From: Hansfordia pulvinata
Taxonomy: Eukaryota; Ascomycota; Sordariomycetes; Xylariales
DNA length: 64,000 nucleotides
Direction of reading: 5' to 3'
Assembly: GCA_006538405.1 (NCBI GenBank)
Contig: BJKQ01000016.1
Span: 744,001-808,000, forward strand
Shown here piece by piece: positions 53,127-63,248 of the stretch. The position numbers and the translations under genes were made by a program. The notes under the pieces were generated by a model that saw only the letters and a list, made by a program, of their open reading frames with translations, had not been told where the DNA came from and searched no databases. Numbering within the stretch: the first letter of the stretch is position 1; every line of letters begins with the position of its first letter.

Positions 53127-55165
53127 ATGCTGAATCTCGAGCGCATCCTGTCGCGGCCGACGGCCAAGCCGTACCGGACGCGGGACCTCCAGGACCACGA
53201 CCCGCCCTTCCTCAACGACAAGGGCCAGGTCGACTTTGCGCCGGACGACATTGAGAACCCGCACAACTGGTCGACGGCGAGGCGGTGGTATGTCACCGTG
53301 TGCGCGGTGCTGCTGGTTGTCAACGCGACGTTTGCGTCGTCGTCGCCGTCGGGCTGCTTCCAGGTGCGTCTTGTTGCTTTTGGTGGGGGAAAGCGGGTTG
53401 AGAGAGAGGGAATGCAGGAGAAGAGACGAGAAGAGCGCAGCTGACATTCCGATTGCCGTCTACCTACCAGAGCATATCCAAAGAGTTCAACGTGTCGGAA
53501 GAAGCGGCCGGCCTGACCATCACCCTGTTCCTGCTGGGATACGTGGCCGGCCCGCTGGTGTTTGCCCCCTTTCCGAGGTATGCTTGCGCGAGATCCCCCT
53601 TTGACACACCACCACTGGGGGTGTATTCCACATGACTGATGACTGACTGGCCACCAGTTCTACGGCCGGCGCTGGATCTTCTACAGCACGTTCCTGATCT
53701 ACTTCGCCTTCAACTTCCTGTGCGCGTTCGCGCCCAACTTTGGCAGCCTGCTGGTGGGGCGGTTCCTGACGGGGACGTTTGTCAGCGCGCCGCTCAGCAA
53801 CGCGCCGGGGGTGCTGGCGGACCTCTGGGGCCCCGTGGAGCGCGGCAACGCCATGGCCGTCTTCTCGCTGATGGTCTGGGTCGGGCCGGCGCTGGGGCCC
53901 GTCATCAGCGGCTTCCTCGAGCTGACCGAGGACTGGCGCTGGAGCTTCTACGTGCTGCTGTGGCTGGCGTTCGGCACGCTCGTCTTCATGCTGGCCATCC
54001 CCGAGACCTTCGGCCCGCGGATCCTCGTCCTGCGCGCCCGCCGCATCCGCGCCGCCGCCCGCGTCCCGGGCCACGAGGCCGTGCGCGCGCCCGCCGAGGA
54101 GGCGGGCCACAGCCTCGCGGGCATGTACCGCGTCGCCCTGACGCGGCCCTGGGTCATCCTCTTCGACCCCATCTCCTTCCTGTGCGCCGTCTACATGTCC
54201 GTCGTCTACACCCTGCTCTACATGCTCTTCTCCATCTACCCCATCGTCTTCCAGCAGAAGCGCGGCTGGAACGCCGGCGTCGGCGAGCTGCCCCTCATCG
54301 GCCAGATCGTCGGCGCCCTGCTCGGCGCCCTCGTCGTCGCCCTCGACTCGCGCGGCAAGGCCAAGAAGATCCGCTCCGGCACCCCCATGCAGCCCGAGGA
54401 CCGCCTGACCCTCGCCATGGTCGGCGGCGTCGGCTTTGCCGTGTCCATGTTCTGGTTTGCCTGGACGGCCGAGTACGAGTGAGTTTTTTCCTTGTCCTTC
54501 TTCTATCTCCCCTCCTGAAGTGCCCCCCCCCCCCCGCTGACATATTTTCATCTCCCCAAAGCTGGATCCACTGGATCGTCCCGACGCTGGCGGGCGTCTT
54601 CCTCGCGGCCTCGCTGCTGCTCATCTTCGTCGCCTACCTCAACTACCTGGTGGACTCGTACCTCGTGTACGCGGCCAGCGCCATCGCCGCCAACACGGTG
54701 GCCCGGTCCGCGTGCGGCGCCGCCGCGCCCCTCTTCACCAACTACATGTTCGAGGCCCTGGGCGTCGGCGGCGGCGGCTCGCTCATCGGCGGCGTCGCGA
54801 CCCTGCTGGCCGTCATCCCCTTCGCGTTCTGGCGGTATGGCGCCGCCATCCGCCGGCGCTCGCGGTTCGCGCCCACCGAGGACAGGCCGCCCCGGGTCCC
54901 GGACGAGGAGGCACACCGGGAACAGGAGCCGAAGGGTCAGGGCCCTGCGCGGCGGCAGAGTGGTGGAGGAGACGAGAAGGAGACAGAGGAAGAGGGCCCG
55001 AGGTTCGCGCCAATCAAGGGCACTGAGCATGAGCAGGAGGAGGAACGGTCCGCGTCGACGAGCACGACGGTCCGCGGGAGCGTGCCTGGAGTGGATGATC
55101 TGCAGAATGCGCTCGGCGAGCCGAGGGACGAGAACAAGAACTTTGGTCATGAGAGGGAGGCCTGA
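53127..55165 (+). CDS. MFS drug/polyamine-type exporter (DHA1 family), one frameshift
   Basis: Twelve-segment drug:H+ antiporter family, about 589 aa. Exons are 53127-53363, 53471-53577, 53658-54478 and 54562-55165. Introns are GTGCGT...CCAG, GTATGC...CCAG and GTGAGT...AAAG. Exon 1 ends in DIENPHNWSTARRWYVT, the usual entry to segment 1. Loop motif A is YGRRWIFYSTF; motif C is GPALGPVISGFLELTEDWRW in segment 5. The middle reads RPWVILFDPISFLCAVYMSV and IYPIVFQQKRGWNAG. The last segments (VDSYLVYAASAIAANT, APLFTNYMFEALGVG) are in exon 4, with a long charged tail. The frame breaks at the T run 53570-53572; one more base gives APFSE|FYGRR across the intron. Substrate cannot be deduced. Confidence 0.88.
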
Positions 55166-58100
55166 AGATAGAAGCGGTTGGCGAGACGGTGTCCCCCTGA
55201 AAGATTAAGGGGGGGGGGGGCTCATGCCGGGCCATGTCATGGTAGCTTCTGGTGGTAATAGATACTGATTTTTAAAAAACATGGAATGCGAGACGGCGTC
55301 TGGTCATGTCATCATGTCGCCCAAGTAATCCATGAGCTTGATTGTGACTAATCGAGGCCCAAGTTGCTGCCCATTTCTGACACGAGAACTATTGCTCTCA
55401 CCTACGTGGCAAGCACGGCTCTGTGGTTCTGGCGTCAGCAGCAGTCCGGGTGAAAGCTCGCTGTCTTACCATTGACCATTCACACTACCATACAGCTCAA
55501 AACTGGATCCGTAAGACTTGGTGGTTTATGGCTGCCCGGATCTCATCAGTCTACAATGCTCTAGGCTCTTCAGACAGTTGCCCTCTAGAGCTATCTGGAG
55601 CAAATGAGCGGAAAGTACGTTCATCTGCGAGTCCCCAGAAGACTTCCCGGGTTCCATCCCATGGACCAATTCTCAAGCCCCGTTGAGACAAGGCCAATGA
55701 GCAAGTCCCGCATGCTGCCTGCTTCCCCGCCTTCAACTGCGCCCAATGCAGTCTCCATTGGTCCATCCTCCATAAAGTGACGATTCCCTTGAGCTGTCGT
55801 CGTCCAAGATGGGAGCTTCCTTGACTTGTCATTCTCCTTGTCGACGGCAGAACACTGGCACAGGGTCGCCTCACTAGCCAGAGATTCAACACTGCAACAC
55901 CAGCTGTGCACACTGGGTAGATACATACCTAGAGATGGCCGCGGGACGCGTCGGCAGGGTAGTGGCACACCCCGGTCAGCTCTCGGGCGTCGCCAGGCTG
56001 TGGTGCCATGGACCGGGCATGAGGCGGACGTGACTATCGTGGGTGTGCCCCTGGCCTCAGATCGTCGTGGCTGTGTGGAGGAAGGACGTATCTCATTGGA
56101 TGCACTGTCTCCAAGGCCTTGTGTGGGTGCCAGCCAGCCTACGAGTACATCGGCCTACGCCCCGGGCCGCCGTGTGAGCATGATGCAGCCCACTCGACGC
56201 TTTTCATTGGCCACTGAGACCTGAACACTTTGTGGGGGAGGGAGTAGGGCCCCTCCCGCACTATTCTGCTTCCCACAATCTCGGCGGTCTCGAGTGGCAT
56301 GTATAAAAAGGGCACGGCCTCAACCTGTCGTGAGAGTTACCGCTGACCTCGAATGGTTGACCTTAACCGTTGTGTTCCGATGCCGGGCTCTGGCTCTGGC
56401 TCTTGTTGGTTTTGCCGGACTCCATTCTCTCTGCTTTCCGAAGGCCTCTGTACGGCCAATTGATGTCATCCTCGGCGGTGCCATGGATGGCCAGATGAGT
56501 CTACTCAGGCAGTTATATTCCATTTCTTCCATTTCGTGTCTTCTTGATTCCGGTGAACTCAACTCAACAGCGTTCGTCTCCGGCTACGACAGGAATGACA
56601 TTGACCAATTGGATCGACAAATCCATTCGGCGCACAAAATAGATTGGGTACGTCTGGTGCAGCTCGGCAGGACCTCTCATTCCACAAGGCTCTCTGAAAG
56701 TGCTCAGCTGGCGACAGCTCGACGCTCTCCGGCCAGCTGGCCCACGCGTCTACACCACTCACCTGGATGGGAGTCCTAGATGGTCGACGGTGGAGGGCAG
56801 ACAGAACACGTCCCCCCCCCCCTCTCTGCCTTTTTCCCTCCTCGCCCTTCCCCGCCTCTCTCGACAGGACGGTTCGCGCGCCGGCTCGTCGCCTGAATTT
56901 GCACACCCTCCAAGACGAGATACGGCTGCCAGCCAGCCAGCGAGCGCCAAGTCGGAACCGGGAGACCAACCGGAGCGGGGGTGTGGAGGCCATGAGGCCA
57001 TGAGGCCCGGAGGCCCTGAGGCCCGTTGCTGCTGTCCCTCCCCCCTTTTCCCCGCCCACAGTGCGCTAGCCTGCCGCCGGGCATGCAGTCAGCACGGTGA
57101 ATCACACCCGCAGCGCCCGTCCAGTGCAGCGTCCTCTTTGGGAACTGGTCAGTTGACAAGCAAGGGGCCCTTCCTCAATGTACCGGGCTTTGGCATACAG
57201 TGACGACGTGTGCCATTGTCGTCGGTCCCTGTTCGGGCCAAGACCGTACGAGTACCGACAGCCGAGTCCTGAAAGGCGACCCAACGCAACCAACGCCCCC
57301 CCTTTTTTTCTTTCTTAATCCGAGACGGGACCCGGGATCCGACCACGACCCACGACGGTCGCCTCTCACGTGTCTCCAGCTTCCGGGCTCGGCGATTGAA
57401 CGACTGCGAGTGCCTCAGGTGACTCCCACGGGACCCCCCCGCGCCGCACGTCGCCGCGCGAGTCTGTTCTGCAGCGACGAGCTGCCCGACCCCTCCACAC
57501 CGCCTTGCGGCACAACTCCAGGCCCCAGGCTCGGAAGGTCGCCCTGCAACCGCCGGGTCACCTGAACGCGGCGTTGCACCCTCGAATGAGTCCCCAGCAG
57601 CCGCCCTCGCCCTTGCGCCGCCGCGGTGGTCGATGCTGCTCGTCGCGGGTCCCCCGGCGCGGTTCCGCGCTCGCGAGACGGGTCTGGACCGCAGCCGCCG
57701 TCGCCACGGCTGCTGGACCTCACGCCATGGCCGTGGCCCCTGGCCCCTGACCCGTGTCCAGCCAGCCCCTATCGACAGCGTCGATAAGATGGCGCCGGGC
57801 CAGGGCAGGCACACAGCGCAGACCGGCGTCAGTGTCGGTCAGTCCATCTGTCTACCCCTCCATCATCATCATCGTCGTCGTCATCATCATGGTTCATCCG
57901 CGGCCGGGCGGCTCGCTGTACTGGGCGTGTTCTCGAGGGCGCCTCTCGATGGGACACGTGTGAGCGCCCGCGGTTTCCCACCGCTGCCTCGCGCCGGGGG
58001 CGGGCGGTCTGGAAGCTACCTGCCTACCCACCCACCTACCTACGGTACCCAACCTGGTAGACTGCCCCCGTCGTCGCGGCTCTTCAGGCACACTCGGCGG

Positions 58101-58644
58101 GCCACTCGCCTGTTCGGACACCTGCCACGCCCTCGGTATGGGCCACGGCACGCGTTGCTGCACGGAAGCATCCTTGCTAGCTTGCACGGCGTCGTCGTTG
58201 TTGTCCTCGTGCTTGCCCTCGTCGGTCAAGCCGACTTGTGCCCCAAGGCTCGCCCGATCGCCTGTCCATCCTTTCTGACTCCTCGTCGACGTGGCCGTCG
58301 GGTTGACTGCAGGCGCCATGCCGGGGCCGTCCGAGTCCGCCCCCCTACCGCCCGCGCTCCGATGTCGTCCCCAGACTCCCGCACCGCCGTGACTGCGAGC
58401 CGCATCCATTCCGGGTCAGGATCGCCGTCCAACAACCGTCGCTGCCCTCTGCCTCTGCACGTTTGTCTGTCCGCTGCGGCGTGGATGCTCATCTTGGCGT
58501 GGCAGCTCTTGTCCCCCATACTAGTTTGAGATTCCCATCACGGCGATCTCCTTGCTTTTCCTCTTGGCTTTTCCGTCCAAGTTTCACCACTACAACCACA
58601 ACCACAACCACAACCAGCCAGGAACCCCCAAAAGACACAACAAG
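55166..58644. other. Long intergenic region, about 3.5 kb
   Basis: No supported coding gene. Frames at 57505-58529 are GC-rich shadow reading. A strong TATA-like sequence (GTATAAAAAGGG) at 56299-56310 is not followed by a recognisable gene. A G run lies at about 55209-55220, C runs near 56813-56822, and an ACAACC repeat (about 58590-58616) lies just upstream of the small gene at 58645. Confidence 0.5.
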
Positions 58645-58998
58645 ATGGCGGACACCAGTAGCCTGGCTGTCCAACAGGGGTAAGTCGTCGGCGGCGATCC
58701 TGCCCAGTCACCTGGAGCCGCGCCACCGCACGCCCGTGTACACTCGCTGACACGCGCCGGACAACAGCTCTGTCGCCTCCGAGTCGACTCGCCAGAACTC
58801 TTCCCCCCCTCCGCCGCCGCGAGCGCACCCACAAACACCACCGACCCCTCCCCGGTCCTCGTCCGCTTCCAGCAAGAGCAGGCACAGGACAGCCCCAACG
58901 TCCTCGCCGCGACCGCCAGGCACCACTCCAGCGCCGGCGAGGCCGAGGCCGCGGCGACGGCCCGCATCTCCAGCACGATCCGGGGCCTCGGGTTCTAG
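58645..58998 (+). CDS. Small conserved-looking protein of unknown function (about 88 aa), one frameshift
   Basis: Exon 1 is 58645-58679 (MADTSSLAVQQ plus two bases). The intron is 58680-58767 with GTAAGT donor, CTGAC branch-like site and ACAACAG acceptor. Exon 2 runs to TAG 58996-58998. The ATG sits in ACAAGATGGCG after a CAACCA-rich leader. As sequenced, the exon-2 frame enters a Pro/Arg-rich stretch and runs on. One more base in the C run 58803-58809 switches to FQQEQAQDSPNVLAATARHH, then a Glu/Ala-rich helix and a clean ending ISSTIRGLGF. Good splice signals and the balanced repaired sequence favour a real gene. No family recognised. The model depends on the assumed indel. Confidence 0.45.
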
Positions 58999-60356
58999 AA
59001 GAAGAAGCCGCGCAAGCCCCCAGCCCTTCAACCCCCGAGGCCGTCGCCTCCGCCGCCGCCCAGAGCCACCCAGCCACTCACCACCCTCACGAACCCGGAA
59101 CGAGTCTTTTACTGTTATTTCCCCTCACCACCCTAATGTCTGCTCCTCATATACCCCATTTGCTCTCGCAAAGCTCTTCCACCCATACACACCACACCTG
59201 CGCCCGCGTGCGGGCAGCGGTGCCAGAGATACCCCACCCACTCAAGTTGCGTTATCCGCATTCCGCATCATACACGTCGTCCTTGGGACGCTTTGCCGGG
59301 AGCAAAGCATCCTACCGGCCTCGATCTCGTGGCTGCGCCACACCAGAACAAACGTGTTCGGGCTGGGCCCCACGGAGGGGGATGGAAGAGGGCGTTGTCG
59401 GGGCCGGGAACTCGACGGCCCTTCGTCTACACGTACGTGCCGCGAGGCATATAATTAGCATCTAATCGTACCACGTGCCTCCAATTTCCCATCATCGGCC
59501 AACGCTGTCTCATTCGTTGTTGTGGTTGCTTGACACTCATGACGTGGGAATGTATCAAGTGAGTCAACGCGCGCGGGGGTTGCTAAAATCTATGTTTCCG
59601 ATCCTCTCACAGTACATGCCAGTCATTGTACCGTGCTTCACTTTTTTTTTTTTCCCACTGCGACCAACTGCGACCTCGAGCGTGTAATATTGCACAGGGG
59701 CCCAGGGGCTGGCGTCCCCCCCGGCGCATTCACGGGAAAAGAGGGGTACGGTGCGGCTCTGCGGCCGGGTCACACGTGACACTGGCCGTGACGCGGCCGG
59801 CCGCCAATGGCCGACACAGCGGGGCAAGTGCCCCGCGATTAGGCTGGTCCCGAACACAATAGAGAGTAGGTACCTACATGTGCATACAATGGAGAGTACA
59901 TGTGCATACATCGACAAAGTCCTAACGGCATCTTGGGTTCCCCGCGACGCGCATCGTTCTGGGACGTCTGATCGGCCGTCCAGAGGCTATGAAGACACCG
60001 AGTCATGGCCTGGAGTGGCGGGGTTGAGCTTGTACACTGACTACCTCTTGATCACCATCCAACGATCGCAGGTACGGTTTCCAGTCATTCCAGTAGACAA
60101 CCCCACCAAGGCTACTCAATCCAGGCCTAGACGCCCGCGATACAGACACAAGTAGAGAAGCAAAGAGTTAAGAAACAAAACCAAAAAAAGGGAGAAAAAA
60201 GCCAATAGCCATGCGCTTGATAAGCGCGTAAAAAAAAAAACGCGCCGCCATTGTCCCCTGGCCCCTTCCATTCTCATCTCAAGGGCCCAACCTCAAGGCT
60301 GCCCATCCGCCCCCCGCCACCCCCCCCCCTCTGAGTGTCCAATGCGCCATGGCCGC
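58999..60356. other. Intergenic region, no gene seen
   Basis: 3' region of the small gene, then AC-rich and mixed sequence, a T run near 59642-59654 and A-rich sequence near 60176-60240 before the 3' end of the secreted protein gene. No supported frame. Confidence 0.5.
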
Positions 60357-60820
60357 TCACTCGCCGTGCAGCCTGTACATCTCGCACCTCCTGGTGTTCA
60401 AGTTGCACTTCCACGTGTACTTGGTCTGGGAGATCCAGGTCCGGCCCTCGCGGCACTTGGCCGTGCACTCCCTGTCCAGCGAGCCGGGGTCCGCCTTGTC
60501 GGCCGTGATCATGTCGAGGGGATCCGCGCCGTCGGGGCCGCAGGTCTGCGAGCGGCAGAAGAGCAGCTCGCGCAGGAAGTCAAAGTCCCGCGGGACGAGG
60601 AAGCGGGGCTTCGGGGTCGTGTCGGGCTGCTTGCCGCCGCGCGCTCGTGTTAGCATCGTGAGAGGAAGTGAAGAATGCGTCCGGTTCTGTGGTGACCTCC
60701 GGGGGTTGCTCAGGGTCGCGGGTGAGAGAGGCTTACCAGGCCATCGGCGTCTTGGGGCGGGACGGCCAGACCGCTGGCGCAGACTGCCAAGACAATGGAG
60801 ACGAGGAGGTGAAGCCGCAT
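60357..60820 (-). CDS. Secreted six-cysteine protein (117 aa)
   Basis: Two exons on the minus strand, 60820-60737 and 60626-60357. The intron is GTAAGC...GCTAACA...AAGCAG and keeps phase 0. Exon 1 codes for MRLHLLVSIVLAVCASGLAV, a signal peptide, followed by PPQDADGL. The mature protein of about 95 residues has a basic start (TTPKPRFLVPRDFDFLRELL) and six cysteines in three pairs: CRSQTC, CTAKC and CNLNTRRC. It ends in MYRLHGE. Six paired cysteines and a short length fit a disulfide-stabilised secreted protein such as an effector candidate or antimicrobial-type peptide, but no family is recognised. The signal peptide, branch point and phase-0 splice make the model convincing. Confidence 0.65.
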
Positions 60821-61353
60821 GGCGACGGTGGTGTTTTTGCTAGGCTTGGTCGTTTGGGGGCCAGGCAGGTTTTGGGCGTCTTCTCAATGCAACCAGCTCT
60901 CTTGTTTTCCTTCGGCTTGTTTTGCATGATCAACGCCCGTGACGACGAGGGCAGCGGCCTGACTTATACGCCGCGAGGGATAATGCCCTCCGCGAGATTG
61001 CGGGATAATTGAATCGCAGAAGTGGCCCGCCGCCTGTCTGAGTGTAGCGTTGGCGGTGGCGACGTTCAGCCAGGCGATTGGGCTGAATGAAGCCGTCACC
61101 AAGACGGGCACGCGAGGTCGCGGGGTTCCGGACTCACAACCTCACGAATGACCGGGCCAGGCCGCCCAAGTGGCAAGGCGAAGGCCATTCAGTGGTCGGC
61201 ACGAGATCGCAGCGAGACAGGATCAGTGGCGATTGGAGGTCGGCCATGTCCGCTCACTTGCGAATCTGGTCATCGCAAGCGGACGACGCCTCTCGTTTCA
61301 GCGACCTCGCTGTTTCCGGCCATTTTAAGCGACTCAAGAGAGCCAGGAATGCC
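60821..61353. other. Spacer between the secreted protein gene and the RNase H gene
   Basis: Promoter of the secreted protein gene and the 3' end of the RNase H-like gene. No supported gene. Confidence 0.5.
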
Positions 61354-62701
61354 CTAACTCGAGAACCAACACCCAAATTTTTCATTGTACCAACACCCCA
61401 AATCCGAATGTTCCCGGGATTTCTGTTTAGACAGAAACGTCCCCGTGCGCGAGGGCGCGTAATAGATACCCGATCTCGCACATTCGTCAGCAACTTGATT
61501 CAGACCCCGGGGAATACGCCAGAACTGCACGTCTATCCCTGCGGCCTTGTTCGTGCGTATTGCCTGGAGCAGTTCCTTCCACAGATCTTGATTCTGGACA
61601 GGTTCGCCCATGACATTCAACCAACCGTTCGATTCCCATTTCTTGCTCCACTCGGTGGCGCCCGAGACAGTGTATTCGGAGTCGGTTGCAATGCACATCG
61701 TTGTTAGCCCGTGCTCGACTTTGAGGAAAAGGTGCAAAGCTTCTATAACCGCCCAAAGCTCAGCGCGTTGGCTCGTTTGTAGTGCTTTTTCCCCGAGTAG
61801 ATCATCTCTCAAGGGACCGCACAACACAGAGGTATGATAAACACTACCATACGTCCCCAGGACAACTGCCCAGCCACCTCGCGCATTGGGCCTGCCGTTG
61901 TCAAGACAGGCCCGGTCGGTGAAGACGAGCCCGGCGCGCGGGTCCGAACTGTGGATTTGCATGATGTGTCCGTCTTTTACCTCCTCTTTGTTGAAGACTT
62001 GGAGCGGGACCTGGCCCTTGGCAGTGGGCGAGTGGGTGTCGAACCTGGTCGCATAGAAGCGAAGTAATTCCTGGCGAGATACCTCAGCCGGCGGAGGCTC
62101 TTGGTCCGCGACGTTCGCCGTGTTCACCTGCGCCAAAGTCGCCGGTGGCTGGGAAGCCTTCACGGCTGAATCGACCTTGGCATGGTCTTCGCGCTTCGGT
62201 TGATAGCCTGGAGCCGGAGCCGAGACATTCTTGATAGAGGCCTGAAGATTTACTGGTTTGGCAGTGATAGCATCGTCGTCGACGTCCACAAAGCTAGGGG
62301 TGTTCCGTGAAATTGAAAGGTCCTTTGGTAGGCCCCTTGGTGGCGTTATTGACTTTGGTGGCAACGGAGACTGGCGCGGTGCCGGTTGTGCTGGCATTGG
62401 CTATGTCCTCTTCCTCAAGAAAGCGGTAATAGAAAAAACGACGCTTGCCATCGGCCTCGTCCACGAAAGCGATGCCCTTGTGTGGCATCGCGGAGGTGCC
62501 CTTTGGAGGCACCAGACGTGCCAACTTGTCGTCCTCCGCGGGCGCAGGTGGTGGTTTGACATCCCCCACGAAGCCGTCCGACAGCGTCGGCGACGGAGGC
62601 ACGCATGTGAACGTGCCGATGTAGGCGACAGTGTTGGACATGGCGAAAAGGCGGCGCCAGGTTGCGGGCGTGGAGCAGGGGCGTGGGGGACAGCACTTCA
62701 A
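61354..62701 (-). CDS. RNase H-fold protein with N-terminal extension, frame broken once
   Basis: A type 1 RNase H domain occupies the C-terminal 200 residues. In the 347-codon frame starting at 62397 the catalytic carboxylates are present: D161 (VFTDRACLDNG), E213 (SQRAELWAV), D239 (CIATDSEYTV) and D304 (NQVADECARSG). The usual G after the first Asp is R. A second frame, 62701-62294, supplies a plausible N-terminus (MSNTVAYIGTFTCVPP from ATG 62641, then KRRFFYYRFLEEEDIA), which resembles the short N-terminal region of eukaryotic RNase H1. The two frames overlap by about 100 bp. Removing one base, for example from the G run near 62331-62334, joins them. Unlike the other breaks this needs a base removed, so an intron or real decay is possible. 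No retrotransposon domain lies nearby. Confidence 0.7.
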
Positions 62702-63248
62702 GACGATATCAGAAGATGGGAGGAGCGACGAAGAAGGGAACGAAAGAAAGGAAAATGCGCAGTCGACGGACCCTGGCGTGATGAAGATTGTTCAGCGGAT
62801 CTTTACCATGAGGAAGGACTAAGTTAAGGGTGGGCGGCGGGGCCTCATATTTGAGGAAGTAATTAGCCGTGGCAACAAAAGCAAATTGGTTCACGGGGAG
62901 ATTTGGGATGCTAATAACAATTCCGTTCGGCACGGCGACTTACCAAAGATAATAAGCAAGTTTCCATCCAGCGAGTATTGAGGGCGCGACGCTTGGGCAG
63001 GAAAAGAATTCGGCGCACGTTCAGCACAAGCAAACGGTAACAGGACATGGGGTCTAGACATCGACTGTGTCTGACCAGCCATGGGCTTTGTCGCGATGCT
63101 TGATCACAAATCTTTGAGCAACAGCACGACAGGGGACAACGCAAAAGATATCCAATAACCATAGCACCGAAACACCGGAGGTCTTGAGCAGGGAAATCCA
63201 ATATCGAACGCGATGTTGTACATGATAGCAATGAGTAAGTTGCTTATT
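62702..63248. other. Spacer between the two RNase H genes
   Basis: Between the start of the 61.4-kb gene and the stop of the second RNase H gene. It is more AT-rich and has no supported frame. Confidence 0.5.

Noticed and set aside
57633..58529. 298-codon plus-strand frame
   Set aside because: Arg/Pro/His-rich low-complexity reading of a GC-rich spacer, without conserved content or convincing start context.
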